A stretch of DNA of 64,000 nucleotides from Sphingomonas sp. TDK1 (GCF_001650735.1 NZ_LXVY01000048.1:1-64000); one strand, 5' to 3'; positions 17,478 through 28,421 are shown, numbered from the stretch's first letter. Numbers and translations: made by a program. The notes: generated by a model not told the origin, from the letters alone.

Positions 17478-18308
17478 TCAATCGTTCAACCAATCCGCCG
17501 TGATCTCGCTTCTATGTCCTTCCGGCGCCAGTGCGGCCCGGAGAGCTTCCAGCACTGGAGACAGCGCCTGTATGAAAGCGTAAGGCGGATTGACGATGAA
17601 AAGACCCGCGCCGTTATAGATGCCGGGCTGATCGGCATCATACAACCAATGCTCCACCGACAGGAATTTTGGGATGCCGAGCCTGCGCAACTTGCTCTTC
17701 CACTGCTGGTGAGTCGCACGATCTTTCAGCGGATACCACATCACCGTCACGCCATGCGCCCATTTGCGGTGCGCCGCGGCGAGCGTGGCGGTGATGCGGG
17801 CGCGCTCGTCGGTCTGCTCATAGGGTGGATCCACAACCACCACGCCACGCGCCGTGCGCGTCGGCAGCATCGCCAGCCACAGCTCATAGGCATCACGCTC
17901 GTGGATGGCAGCAGGCATGCCGCGCATTGCGCCGCGCAGGGCCTGCGCGTCTTCGGGATGCTTTTCATTGAGGATGAGCAGATCCTGCGGGCGCAGGAGC
18001 TGCGCCAAAAACTGCGGCGAGCCTGGGTAAAGCTGCGGCTCGGACCCGACATTCACCGCCCGTACGGCAGCGCGATACTCGTCCAGCAAGGGGTTCGCGT
18101 CTGCAAAGGCCCGTAACACGCCGTGTGCGGCTTCGCCGGTGCGCTGGGCCTCGTCGCTGCCAAGGTCGTAGAGCCCGCATCCGGCATGGGTGTCGATCAG
18201 GGTCAACGCGCCCGGTTTCTGCTGCAAGGCCCGGACAAGGGCGATCAGCAAGCTGTGCTTCACGACATCGGCGCTGTTGCCGGCATGGAAGGCGTGACGA
18301 TAATTCAT
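17478..18308 (-). CDS. rlmJ: 23S rRNA (adenine-N6)-methyltransferase RlmJ
   Basis: Methylates A2030 (E. coli numbering) of 23S rRNA. The 276-residue protein starts with the family hallmark MNYRHAFHAGN, carries the SAM-binding DTHAGCGLYDL near residue 40 and the catalytic DPPY motif near 165. The start at 18308 is set by the conserved N-terminus. The 157 bases between the interrupted gene and rlmJ contain no clear feature, and neither do the roughly 220 bases between rlmJ and rluE. Confidence 0.93.
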   Translation of the reverse strand: MNYRHAFHAGNSADVVKHSLLIALVRALQQKPGALTLIDTHAGCGLYDLGSDEAQRTGEAAHGVLRAFADANPLLDEYRAAVRAVNVGSEPQLYPGSPQFLAQLLRPQDLLILNEKHPEDAQALRGAMRGMPAAIHERDAYELWLAMLPTRTARGVVVVDPPYEQTDERARITATLAAAHRKWAHGVTVMWYPLKDRATHQQWKSKLRRLGIPKFLSVEHWLYDADQPGIYNGAGLFIVNPPYAFIQALSPVLEALRAALAPEGHRSEITADWLND

Positions 18309-18529
18309 TGAATCCAAAACCCTGCCGATTGGCCTTGTCCGCGTGAGGGGCAAGCAGCTCGATCGCGAGACACTGGAAGCACCCCATCCAGCCCTTGCAA
18401 GCGCCGGGCGTAGGCCGTCCTGGTCCCGCTGCAATGCCTCAAATCAGCTTTCGCGCTCGGCGGCAACCGCCTGCAGCGTCGCGGTGCTTCGCAATCCCAG
18501 CCGGTTTCCAGCACCCTCGCCGCGCTGCA

Positions 18530-19111
18530 TCACTGGCCCGTTGTGCCGCCCTTCCCCACGCCCGGGCTGGAAACCTCTTCGAACCGGCCCGGCGCGATGC
18601 CGGCGACCGACCAGGCGCCGATCGACCACCGGACCAGCCTCAGGGTGGGCAACCCGACCGCCGCCGTCATCCGCCGCACCTGCCGGTTGCGCCCTTCGCG
18701 AATAGTGATTTTCAGCCAGCTGTCGGGGATGAACTTGCGCTGGCGTATCGGCGGATCGCGCAGCCAGAGCTCCGGCGCGTCGATACGCACAACCTCGGCA
18801 GGCAGGGTCATGCCGTCCTTGAGCCGGACGCCCCGCCGCAGCCCATCCAGGTCCCGCTCTTGCGGATCCCCTTCAACCTGCACGAAATAGGTCTTGGGCA
18901 TCTTGAAACGTGGATCGGCGATGCGTGCCTGCAGCCGCCCGTCATCGCACAGCAGCAGCAGACCCTCGCTGTCCCGATCGAGCCGCCCCGCGGGATAGAC
19001 GCCCTTCACATCGATGAAGTCCGACAATGTCGACCGGAGGGTCGGTGATCCGCGGTCGGTGAATTGGGACAGGACCCCGAAGGGTTTGTTGAACAGAAGC
19101 AGCCGGGACAT
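18530..19111 (-). CDS. rluE: 23S rRNA pseudouridine synthase, RluE-like
   Basis: The 193-residue protein belongs to the RsuA/RluB/RluE branch. It has LLLFNKPFGVLSQF at the start, the catalytic aspartate in AGRLDRDSEGLLLL near residue 44 and IREGRNRQVRRM near 136. The S4 domain is absent, as in RluE, which modifies U2457. The ATG at 19111 is chosen because the fold begins there; an open frame to 19207 adds an implausible arginine-rich leader. The C-terminal about 15 residues, including a GKGGTTGQ end, are probably unstructured. Confidence 0.88.
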   Translation of the reverse strand: MSRLLLFNKPFGVLSQFTDRGSPTLRSTLSDFIDVKGVYPAGRLDRDSEGLLLLCDDGRLQARIADPRFKMPKTYFVQVEGDPQERDLDGLRRGVRLKDGMTLPAEVVRIDAPELWLRDPPIRQRKFIPDSWLKITIREGRNRQVRRMTAAVGLPTLRLVRWSIGAWSVAGIAPGRFEEVSSPGVGKGGTTGQ

Positions 19112-19275
19112 GCGGGGCTCATAGCGTTCGGCTGCGGCCATGTCTCCCGGCCCATGCCGCGCCGGCCAGGCTGCACGCGACCGGCCCGGAAGGCGGGTGT
19201 GAACCACTCCTTGAAGTTGCCGATCATCCGACCGAACGCCTGCGGTTCAGATCCGTGTGCGGCAAGCGCGCCTGC

Positions 19276-19309
19276 AAAAAAACCGGCCCGGGGCAAAGCC
19301 CGGGCCGGT
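19276..19309 (-). terminator. Intrinsic terminator of the TonB receptor gene
   Basis: On the minus strand an 11-bp GC hairpin (arms 19299-19309 and 19282-19292) is followed directly by seven T residues. It lies 27 bases past the receptor stop codon. Confidence 0.92.
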
Positions 19310-19335
19310 CAGGTGGATCCTCGGGGAGAGGAAAC

Positions 19336-22035
19336 TCAGAACTTCACGCCGATGCCCGCAAACACGGTGGTGCCGCTGCGCGTCTCGTTGTGGAGACGGT
19401 GGTAGATGCTGTTGAACTGTACCTCGGTCTCGTTGGTAAGGTTGATCGCGTCGAGCGTCAGCCGCACGCGATCGGTCACGTTGAAGAACGCCGCCGCATC
19501 GACATAGATCGTGCCGTCGAACCCATCCTTGCTGGTCGGATCCTTGCCGTCATAGGCGGTGCGCAGATAGGAGGACCGATAGTTCATCGAGCCGCGGATG
19601 CCCCAGCGGCCGGTCTCGTAATAGAGGGTCGCATTGGCATTGGTGTTCGACAGACCGGGGATCGGATTATCGACGCCGTTGTTCGGAGCGTTCGAATCGA
19701 GCAGCGTCAGGTTCGCCGCCATGCCCAGCTTGTCGAACGGCGCGGGCAGAAAGGTGAAGTTGCCCTGCGCGGCGAGCTCGACGCCCGTGACATAGGCCTT
19801 GGCCTGGTTCACCGGCCGCGTAAACTCATCGACATTGGTGGTCGCCGTCACGCCCGGCAGCGTCGAGAGCGGCAGACCCGTGGTGCTGAACGGCACGTTC
19901 TTCAGCGTCTGCGAGATGACAAGGTTGCGGATGTCCTTGTGGAACACGCCCACCGAGACGAAGCCGACCTTGCCGAAATACCATTCAGCCGACGCCTCGA
20001 TCGCGTTGTCCTTATACGGCTTCAGATAGGGATTGCCGACGCTCGCGGTGATCTTGCCGCTGTCCGCATTGGCGCTGCCCGCCGCCGCGACAGAGCTGAG
20101 GCCCGGACGGTTGATGTTCTTCGCCGCCGCGACGCGGATCAGGAAGCTCGGCGTCACTTCCAGCGTGGCGTTGAGCGTCGGCAGCACGCCTGAATAATGC
20201 GAGCTGGTGACGTTGCCGCCGATCGGCGTGTCATTGCTGTTGGTGATCAGACCGTTGCTGTCCAGATTGGTGAAATAGGCGCGAAGCCCCAGATTGCCGC
20301 GCAGGCGCATGCCGCCCAGCGGGGCGTTCCACTCGAGCTGGCCATAGCCTGCTGCGGTGGACTCGGTCACCTTGTAGGTGTTCTCGATGTCGGTGGCACC
20401 GGCAACGGTGTGGGCGGCGTTGTAGGTCGCGAACGCCTTGGCATAGTCGCCGGTGACCCAGCTCGCCGCCTTGTTCTGGCTGAACACCACCGCATAGGGT
20501 GTCACCGGCGTGCCGGTAACCGCATGGAACTGGCCGTCGTTATACACTTCCGAGCCGGAGGTTTCGTACCGGCGATGGCTGCCGCCAGCGCGCAGCGTGA
20601 ATATGTCGTCCAGCTTCAGCGCCGCGTTGCCAACGGCTTCCTTCAGGCTGGTCTTGTTCCAGAATTCACGGAAATAGAATTCCTTGAACGTGTATTTGGA
20701 AGGATCCGTGGTGTTCCAGCGATAGGTGTTGGTGGCCCCGGCACCATCGGCGTCGTAGGTGGTGGTCATGCCGCCCTGCGCGCGCAGGTACAGCTTGTCG
20801 TCGTACGGCGTGGTGTACTTCGAATCCTCATAGCCGACATGGCCGTCGAACGTGAGGCTGTCGCTGGCCTCCCATTTGCCGGTCAGCGCAATCTGGTTGA
20901 ACTTGTTCTTGTTGAGCGAACGACGGTGCTCGCTGGCATAGGTGGCGTTGTCGACGCTGATCGCATCGACGAAGTTCGTGCGGTCCCAATGGATCGAATT
21001 GATCTTCGATCCGGTGTCGAAGATCACCGAGCCCGAGGTGTTATCGGGCCGCGTCGCGAGGTGATATTCATCGCGGCGCGTGGTGAACTCGCCATGCAGG
21101 CCGTCCAGGGTGAACAGCAGATTGTCGGCCGGCCGCCACTGGGTGGCGAGCGTCAGGCCCAGACGCTCCTGCCTGGCGTCCCAGACGGAGAGGCGATTGC
21201 CCGACGCAAACACGAGGTCGCCGGACTTGAACTTGGCCTGCTGCTCGGCGGAGAGCGCCGAGATGTCGAGCCCCTTGCCCAGATAGCCGGCGATCTTGCT
21301 CGCGCTCAACTGGCTCGGCGAATAGGTGTTGTAGCCCTGCTCCTCGGTCTTGCGCTTGGAATAGGCGACCGAGACGAGGATGCCGAAGCGATCGCCCCAA
21401 TTCTGGCCGAGCATCGCGGCGACGCGCGGCTGGGCGTCCTTCGTGAAGCTGTTGGTGCCGAGCTTGGCTGAGATCGCGCCGGTCAGGCCCTGCTTCTGCT
21501 CGAGCGGCTTGGCGGTGAACAGACCGACGGTGCCGGCCATGCCGCCTTCGGCTTGCGACGCCTGGTAGCTCTTCTCCACTTCGACGCGCGAAAACAGCTC
21601 GGAGGCGAAGATATTGAAGTCGAAGGCGCGGTCGCGCGAACGCTGGCCGCGACTGTCCATCGCGGAATCGACATTGCCCAGCACTTCCATCCCGTTCAGC
21701 TGGACGCGGGTGAAATCGGGACCGAGGCCGCGCAGCGTGATGCGGCGGCCCTCCCCGGCCTCGCGGTTGATCGCGACGCCCGGGAGGCGCTGGATCGACT
21801 CGGCGAGGTTGAGTTCCGGGAACTTCGCCATGTCCTCGGCGACGATCACGTCCTTCATGATGTTCGACTGACGCTTCAACTCGCGAGCCTTGGCGAGCGA
21901 GGCAATGTAACCGTTCACAACGATCTCGCCGCCATCCTGGTCCTGTGCCGGCGCGTCTTGCGCAGCGGCGGCCATCGAGATGCAGCTTGCGCCAACGGCC
22001 AGCGCGGCAAGCGCCGCGCGGTAGGTGAATCCCAT
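19336..22035 (-). CDS. TonB-dependent outer-membrane receptor
   Basis: An 899-residue receptor. Residues 1-25 are a signal peptide ending AAAAQ. A plug domain follows (about 45-165) with the typical SIQRLPGVAINREAGEGRR and LRGLGPDFTRVQLNG patterns, then a long beta-barrel ending in an aromatic VKF. The length and plug motifs suit the Caulobacter/Sphingomonas type receptors that import carbohydrates or other larger nutrients rather than simple siderophores. It is divergent from a DeoR-family repressor, which suggests sugar- or sugar-phosphate-responsive control. Substrate unknown. Confidence 0.95.
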   Translation of the reverse strand: MGFTYRAALAALAVGASCISMAAAAQDAPAQDQDGGEIVVNGYIASLAKARELKRQSNIMKDVIVAEDMAKFPELNLAESIQRLPGVAINREAGEGRRITLRGLGPDFTRVQLNGMEVLGNVDSAMDSRGQRSRDRAFDFNIFASELFSRVEVEKSYQASQAEGGMAGTVGLFTAKPLEQKQGLTGAISAKLGTNSFTKDAQPRVAAMLGQNWGDRFGILVSVAYSKRKTEEQGYNTYSPSQLSASKIAGYLGKGLDISALSAEQQAKFKSGDLVFASGNRLSVWDARQERLGLTLATQWRPADNLLFTLDGLHGEFTTRRDEYHLATRPDNTSGSVIFDTGSKINSIHWDRTNFVDAISVDNATYASEHRRSLNKNKFNQIALTGKWEASDSLTFDGHVGYEDSKYTTPYDDKLYLRAQGGMTTTYDADGAGATNTYRWNTTDPSKYTFKEFYFREFWNKTSLKEAVGNAALKLDDIFTLRAGGSHRRYETSGSEVYNDGQFHAVTGTPVTPYAVVFSQNKAASWVTGDYAKAFATYNAAHTVAGATDIENTYKVTESTAAGYGQLEWNAPLGGMRLRGNLGLRAYFTNLDSNGLITNSNDTPIGGNVTSSHYSGVLPTLNATLEVTPSFLIRVAAAKNINRPGLSSVAAAGSANADSGKITASVGNPYLKPYKDNAIEASAEWYFGKVGFVSVGVFHKDIRNLVISQTLKNVPFSTTGLPLSTLPGVTATTNVDEFTRPVNQAKAYVTGVELAAQGNFTFLPAPFDKLGMAANLTLLDSNAPNNGVDNPIPGLSNTNANATLYYETGRWGIRGSMNYRSSYLRTAYDGKDPTSKDGFDGTIYVDAAAFFNVTDRVRLTLDAINLTNETEVQFNSIYHRLHNETRSGTTVFAGIGVKF

Positions 22036-22142
22036 TTTGCCCTCCCTTGAGATGTGGGCGCGCCTGCCCCGGCTGCCCCGGAGCGGCGCCTAGGCGGGGT
22101 TGATGACGGCGTTGTGACATTCGATGTTGTTTCGTGTGGTTT

Positions 22143-22152
22143 TGAACGTTCA
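22143..22152. promoter_or_regulatory. Candidate operator in the receptor/DeoR intergenic region
   Basis: TGAACGTTCA is a perfect 10-base palindrome, placed in the 163-base region between the divergent TonB receptor and the DeoR-family gene. It is a plausible repressor binding site; no second copy is certain. Confidence 0.4.
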
Positions 22153-22198
22153 CCTGTGGGTTTTCACCGCCCAACCCCGCTGATACACAGGCCCCATC

Positions 22199-23002
22199 AT
22201 GGAAAAGCCGGATATTGCGACCAGAGTCCCGAATGGCCGCGCGACACAGAATGCGCGCTTGACGGCGATGCTCGAATTGCTCGGGCAGCGCGGCCATTGG
22301 TCGATCGGCGAGCTGGCCGACCGCTTCGAGGTATCCGAGGAGACCATTCGCCGCGACGTGCGCCAGCTGGAGCAGACCGGCCGGGTACGGAAGATCCATG
22401 GCGGCGTGTGCCTGCCCGGTGGCGTGCTCGAGCCTCCCTATCGGCAGCGCCTGCGCGACCAAGCCGACGCAAAGCAGCGCATCGCCGAGCGGGCAGTAGC
22501 ACTGGTGCAGCCCGGCATGACGCTCATGCTCGATTCGGGCACGACAACGTTATGGCTGGCGCGTGCACTGGGCCAGATGCGCGACCTCACCGTGATCACC
22601 AACAGCATCGAGATCGCCGCGCAGGTACTCGGCCATCCCGGCCAGCGGCTGTTCGTCGCAGGCGGCGCGGTCGACCTCGACTATCATGCCGCTTTCGGCA
22701 GCGAGCCGATCGACTATTGCCGTCAGTTCGCCCCGGACCTTACGGTGCTGTCGATGGGCGCGGTGGACGCGGCGCGGGGCTTCCTCGATTTCGACGCCGG
22801 CGAGGCGACGTTCAAGCGCAGCCTGCTGCCCCGGGCGCGGCGCGTGGCGGTGCTATGCGACGCCACCAAGTTCAACAAGCCGGGCTTTGTCCACGTAGCC
22901 CAGTTCGGCGATGTGCAGGATCTGGTGACCGATCGGGCTCCGCCGGAAGACATCGCGGCAGCGGCTGCGGCGGCGGGGACGGCGATCCACCTCGTGGACT
23001 GA
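22199..23002 (+). CDS. DeoR/GlpR-family transcriptional repressor
   Basis: The 267-residue protein has the DeoR N-terminal winged helix (about residues 22-77, including ELADRFEVSEETIRRDVRQL and RKIHGGV) and a C-terminal sugar-phosphate sensor of the ribose-5-phosphate isomerase fold, with DSGTTTLWLA near 105 and the end motif CDATKFNKPGF near 222. The family responds to phosphorylated sugars. It is transcribed away from the TonB receptor and most likely controls it. The ATG at 22199 gives a full-length N-terminus. Confidence 0.92.
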   Translation: MEKPDIATRVPNGRATQNARLTAMLELLGQRGHWSIGELADRFEVSEETIRRDVRQLEQTGRVRKIHGGVCLPGGVLEPPYRQRLRDQADAKQRIAERAVALVQPGMTLMLDSGTTTLWLARALGQMRDLTVITNSIEIAAQVLGHPGQRLFVAGGAVDLDYHAAFGSEPIDYCRQFAPDLTVLSMGAVDAARGFLDFDAGEATFKRSLLPRARRVAVLCDATKFNKPGFVHVAQFGDVQDLVTDRAPPEDIAAAAAAAGTAIHLVD

Positions 23003-23085
23003 CTTCGCGTCAGTTTCACCTGCAATGCGCGCCCCTTCCGCTTGCAATAGGGGGACTGGAAGCTGAACAGGAAAAGAAAGGACCA

Positions 23086-23108
23086 ATCCTCCCCCGCCGG
23101 GGGAGGAT
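23086..23108. repeat. Single hairpin of the GC-rich repeat family
   Basis: ATCCTCCCCCG and CGGGGGAGGAT form an 11-bp hairpin around one base. It lies between two convergent genes (deoR-family repressor and CoA ligase) and may act as a two-way stop or RNA end stabiliser. It is one half of the paired element seen at 2732. Confidence 0.7.
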
Positions 23109-23118
23109 AGGAGATTTC

Positions 23119-24882
23119 TCACGCCGCCTGGTGGGTTAGGAACAGCGCCTTCAGATCCTTCTTCAGGATCTTGCCGTTGGCGTTGCGAGGCAGCGTCTCC
23201 GCCGAGAAGCGGATTGCCACGGGCACCTTGAATGCCGCGATCCGCTCGCGAACAAAGGCCTGCAGCTCCGCTTCGGTGACACTCGTCCCCGGTGCCAGGT
23301 GAACCACCGCGACCGGCTCCTCGCCCAGCGTACGATGCGGAATGCCGATCAGCGCAGCATCGGTGACCGCGGGATGGGCATAGAGGACATCCTCCACCTC
23401 GGACGAGTAGATGTTTTCGCCGCCGCGGATGATGATGTCCTTGGCCCGGTCGACAATGTAAAGAAAGCCTTCCTCGTCCAGCCGCGCGAGGTCGCCGGTG
23501 CGCACCCAGCCGTCGCGGAAAGTTTCCGCCGTCGCCTCGGGCTTGTTCCAATAGCCCTTCACGATCATCGGTCCCTTCGCCCAGAGCTCGCCGACCTCGC
23601 CCAGCGGTAGTTCGCGCGTGCCTTCGAGATCCATGATCTTGAGCTCGGCCACCGGCACCGGCGGACCGGCGCTGGTCGGGCGGGCGAGATAGTCCTCGCC
23701 AATATGATGGGTAACGGTCGCCATCGTCTCGGTCATGCCCCAGCCGTTGCCGGGGAGCGCGCCGAACTCTTGAAAGATACGCTTCACCAATTCCGGTGCG
23801 GAAGGCGCACCGCCATAGGAGATGCTCTCCAGGCTCGACAGGTCGTACTTCTTCCGCTCGGGATGCTCGAGCAACTGCCAGGCGATCGTGGGCACGCCGC
23901 CGGTCTGGTTGACCTTCTCGCGCTGGATGATCTCCATCGCCTCGATCGGCTCCCAGCGGCGCATGAACACCACCGTGCCGCCCGCCGCGATCAGCGCCAT
24001 CAGTCCGGCGCTGCAGGCGGTGACGTGGAACAGCGGGATCACCAATAGCCCTACCTTGTAGGGCGGCGCGGTTGGCGGCACCTCGCCCCGCCGCAGCATC
24101 GATCGCGCCACCGAATAGCCGGCGGTGAGAATGTTGGTCATCAAATTGCGGTGCGTGCCCACCGCGCCCTTCGGATTGCCCGTGGTGCCGCTGGTATAGA
24201 AGAGCGTGACGTCGTCGTCGGGCGCTATGCCCACTTCCGGGAAGGCGATGTCGGGCAGCGCCGCCCAGCTGTTGCAGGGCCCCAGGATCGACTCCAGCGC
24301 GACCGCATCGCCCTCCAGCGGCGAGCAGGCACGGCTCACCACGACCTGCTCCAGATCGGACAGCACATGATAGCAGTTCTTCAGCCGCTCGTGCCGCTCG
24401 CCATCGACGAACAGCAGCTTGGCGCCCGAATCCTGCATGCCGTATTCGAGCTCGGCACCCGTCCACCACGCGTTGAGCGGCACCAGGATCGCACCGATGC
24501 TCACCGCGGCGAAGAAGATTGTCGGCCATTCGGGCAGGTTGCGCATCGCCAGCGCGACGCGGTCGCCCTTGGCCACGCCCTTGGCCTGCATCCAGGATGC
24601 CAGGTGGCAGGTCGCACGATAATTGGCCTCGTAGCTGACCCGCTCGTCCTGATAGATGGTGAACGGCCGATCGCCATAGCCGCGCGCCAGCCGCGCGAGG
24701 ATGGCGGCCGTGGGCGGCGCATTCTTCCACACGCGCGTCGGCACGCCGCGGATCTCCACGGTTTCCATTTCAAACTTCGCGCCGGGTGCGGTGAGCATCG
24801 CATCCACGGCAGCAAGCGGAGCTTTGGGCCAGTCTGGGGGCAAGGGCACGATCGCTTCGAGGGTCAAGGCAGCTCTCTCCAT
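23119..24882 (-). CDS. Long-chain acyl-CoA ligase (AMP-forming)
   Basis: A 587-residue adenylate-forming enzyme that activates a carboxylic acid, probably a fatty acid, to its CoA thioester. The phosphate-binding loop YTSGTTGNPKG is near residue 222, GWGMTET near 382, the hinge motif TGDLARLDEEGFLYIVDR near 467-484 and the catalytic lysine in NGKILKKDLK near 572. It begins a cluster of acyl-CoA genes, though it is divergent from the rest. Exact substrate cannot be read from the sequence. Confidence 0.92.
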   Translation of the reverse strand: MERAALTLEAIVPLPPDWPKAPLAAVDAMLTAPGAKFEMETVEIRGVPTRVWKNAPPTAAILARLARGYGDRPFTIYQDERVSYEANYRATCHLASWMQAKGVAKGDRVALAMRNLPEWPTIFFAAVSIGAILVPLNAWWTGAELEYGMQDSGAKLLFVDGERHERLKNCYHVLSDLEQVVVSRACSPLEGDAVALESILGPCNSWAALPDIAFPEVGIAPDDDVTLFYTSGTTGNPKGAVGTHRNLMTNILTAGYSVARSMLRRGEVPPTAPPYKVGLLVIPLFHVTACSAGLMALIAAGGTVVFMRRWEPIEAMEIIQREKVNQTGGVPTIAWQLLEHPERKKYDLSSLESISYGGAPSAPELVKRIFQEFGALPGNGWGMTETMATVTHHIGEDYLARPTSAGPPVPVAELKIMDLEGTRELPLGEVGELWAKGPMIVKGYWNKPEATAETFRDGWVRTGDLARLDEEGFLYIVDRAKDIIIRGGENIYSSEVEDVLYAHPAVTDAALIGIPHRTLGEEPVAVVHLAPGTSVTEAELQAFVRERIAAFKVPVAIRFSAETLPRNANGKILKKDLKALFLTHQAA

Positions 24883-24901
24883 CGAATTCTGAACTTTGGG
24901 T

Positions 24902-24917
24902 TTGGCGCGCGCGCCAA
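24902..24917. promoter_or_regulatory. 16-base palindrome between divergent fatty-acid genes
   Basis: TTGGCGCGCGCGCCAA is a perfect palindrome in the roughly 130-base region between the CoA ligase and serine hydrolase starts. Its placement suggests an operator for a dimeric regulator acting on both genes; the alternating GC core could also occur by chance in this genome. Confidence 0.35.
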
Positions 24918-25025
24918 CCGAACTCCACGTTAGTGTTGATTTGCTACGCGCTCAAGGCAATAGAAAGCAGGCGCCCGCCAGAAGGCGCATTGAACCGGAT
25001 TCGAACGAGAGGTATGCTGCCAGCA

Positions 25026-26249
<1,224 letters not shown>

Positions 26250-26305
26250 GTGCCCCTCACCCCCTCCCGGCCCCGGCCGGAACTGCGAACTAGGAGTTCG
26301 AACGC

Positions 26306-28330
26306 ATGTCCGTGATTACCACCAGCCGTCAGGGCGATGTCCTGGTCCTGACCTCCGACAATCCGCCGGTCAACGCGCTCGGCGCGGCGGTGCGGCAGGG
26401 GCTGCAGGCCGGCATCGAAGAAGCCAAGGGAGACGACAGCATCCAGGCGGTCGTCATCCTCTGCGCCGGCAAGACCTTCTTCGCAGGGGCCGACATCACC
26501 GAGTTCGGCAAGGCGATGGCCGAGCCGTCGCTGCCGGTGCTGGTCGACCAGATCGAGGCGCTCGACAAGCCGGTGATCGCCGCGGTCCACGGCACCGCGC
26601 TCGGCGGCGGGTGCGAGGTGGCGCTGGCGTCGCACTATCGCATCGCCGTGCCCTCGGCGAAGTTCGGCCTGCCCGAAGTGAAGCTGGGCATCCTCCCCGG
26701 CGCGGGCGGCACCCAGCGGATGCCGCGCGTCGCCGGCGTCGAAGTGGCGCTGGAAATGGCGACCAAGGGCGATCCGATCTCCGCCACCCAGGCCAAGGAA
26801 GCCGGCCTCGTCGACCGCCTCGCCGGCGAGGACAGCCTGCTCGCCGATGCCGTCGCCTTCGCGAACGAGGTGATCGGCAAGCCGGTCTCGCGCTCCAGCG
26901 AGCGGCCGGTCACCGTCGAAGCGGAGACCTTCGCCAAGTTCCGCGCCGCCAACGCCAGGCGCTTCCGCGGGCTCGACGCGCCGAACACGATCATCGACAT
27001 CATCGAGCAGACCGCCGGCAAGCCCTATGCCGAAGGCGTCCAGGCCGAGCGCATGGGCTTCATGAAGCTGATCATGGGCCAGCAGTCGGCAGCGCTCCGC
27101 CACATCTTCTTCGCCGAGCGCAAGGCCGCCAAGATCGACGGCATCGCCGACGACATCCAGCTGCGCGACATCAAGCGCGTGGGCGTGATCGGCGCCGGCA
27201 CGATGGGCGGCGGGATCAGCATGAACTTCCTCTCGGCGGGCGTGCCGGTGACCATCGTCGAGATGGCGCAGGACGCGCTCGATCGCGGCACGGGCGTCAT
27301 GCGCAAGAACTACGAGGCGACCTCCGCCAAGGGCCGGATGACCGCCGAACAGGTCGAGAAGGCGATGGGCCTGCTCAAGCCCACGCTCAACTTCGACGAT
27401 CTCGCCGAGTGCGACCTGATCATCGAGGCCGTCTATGAGAGCATGGACGTGAAGAAGGACGTGTTCGGCCGGCTCGACACAATCGCCAAGCCGGGCGCGA
27501 TTCTCGCTTCCAATACCAGCTATCTCAACATCGACGAGATCGCGGCCGCCACCAGCCGCCCGCAGGACGTGGTGGGGCTGCACTTCTTCTCGCCCGCCAA
27601 TGTCATGAAGCTGCTCGAGATCGTCCGCGGCGCCAAGACCGCCGACGATGTGCTGGCGACCGCGATGGCGCTCTCGAAGAAGATCAAGAAGGTCGCGGTG
27701 ATCGCAGGCGTCTGCTACGGCTTCATCGGCAACCGCATGCTGATGCCGCGCCAGGTGGAAGCCACCAAGATGCTGCTCGAAGGTGCCACGCCCGAGCAGA
27801 TCGACAAGGTCCATGTCGCTTTCGGCATGCCGATGGGACCGTTCCAGATGGCCGACCTCGCCGGCGTCGACATCGGCTGGCACCGCGATTCCAACCGCAT
27901 CGAGAATATCCGCGACGCGCTCGCCGCCGAGGGTCGCTGGGGCCAGAAAAAGGGCGCCGGCTTCTACGACTATGACGAGAAGCGGCAGCCCTCGAACAGC
28001 CCGCGCGTCGCCGAGCTGATCGAGGAATGGCGCGGCAAGCTGAACGTGCCGAGCCATGAGATCACCGAGGAGGAGATCGTCGTCCGCACGCTCTACACCA
28101 TGGTCAACGAAGGCGCGCTGATCCTGGCAGAAGGCATGGCGCAGCGGGCGAGCGATATCGATGTGGTGTGGGTCTATGGCTATGGCTGGCCCCCGTATCG
28201 GGGCGGACCGATGTTCTGGGCGGACACCGAGGGCCTCAAGAAGATCGTCGAGGGCCTGGATAAGTACGGCTTCGAAGTCGCACCCTTGCTCCGCGAGAAG
28301 GCGGAGAAGGGCGAGAAGTTCAACCGCTAA
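26306..28330 (+). CDS. Trifunctional-type enoyl-CoA hydratase / 3-hydroxyacyl-CoA dehydrogenase
   Basis: The 674-residue protein performs two steps of fatty-acid beta-oxidation. The N-terminal crotonase domain (about 1-190) shows FFAGADITEFG, the oxyanion loop GTALGGGCEVA and PGAGGTQRMPR. The dehydrogenase part starts near 290 with the NAD motif GAGTMGGGIS and continues with HFFSPANVMKLLEIV; a second dehydrogenase-type C-terminal domain completes the FadB/FadJ layout. The ATG at 26306 follows GGAG at a normal distance. The next gene is an acyl-CoA dehydrogenase, supplying the first step. Confidence 0.94.
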   Translation: MSVITTSRQGDVLVLTSDNPPVNALGAAVRQGLQAGIEEAKGDDSIQAVVILCAGKTFFAGADITEFGKAMAEPSLPVLVDQIEALDKPVIAAVHGTALGGGCEVALASHYRIAVPSAKFGLPEVKLGILPGAGGTQRMPRVAGVEVALEMATKGDPISATQAKEAGLVDRLAGEDSLLADAVAFANEVIGKPVSRSSERPVTVEAETFAKFRAANARRFRGLDAPNTIIDIIEQTAGKPYAEGVQAERMGFMKLIMGQQSAALRHIFFAERKAAKIDGIADDIQLRDIKRVGVIGAGTMGGGISMNFLSAGVPVTIVEMAQDALDRGTGVMRKNYEATSAKGRMTAEQVEKAMGLLKPTLNFDDLAECDLIIEAVYESMDVKKDVFGRLDTIAKPGAILASNTSYLNIDEIAAATSRPQDVVGLHFFSPANVMKLLEIVRGAKTADDVLATAMALSKKIKKVAVIAGVCYGFIGNRMLMPRQVEATKMLLEGATPEQIDKVHVAFGMPMGPFQMADLAGVDIGWHRDSNRIENIRDALAAEGRWGQKKGAGFYDYDEKRQPSNSPRVAELIEEWRGKLNVPSHEITEEEIVVRTLYTMVNEGALILAEGMAQRASDIDVVWVYGYGWPPYRGGPMFWADTEGLKKIVEGLDKYGFEVAPLLREKAEKGEKFNR

Positions 28331-28385
28331 ACAGCGCCGTCGGGCGCGGGCGGGAACCAGGCGGGCAAACCGTCGCCCCGCCCGC

Positions 28386-28404
28386 CCTCTCCGCAAAGGA
28401 GAGG
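28386..28404. repeat. Short hairpin of the GC-rich repeat family
   Basis: CCTCTCC and GGAGAGG pair around five bases directly upstream of the acyl-CoA dehydrogenase ribosome binding site. It resembles half of the paired repeat at 29618 and could affect the message between the two genes. Confidence 0.5.
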
Positions 28405-28421
28405 ATCGAGAGGAGAGGATG

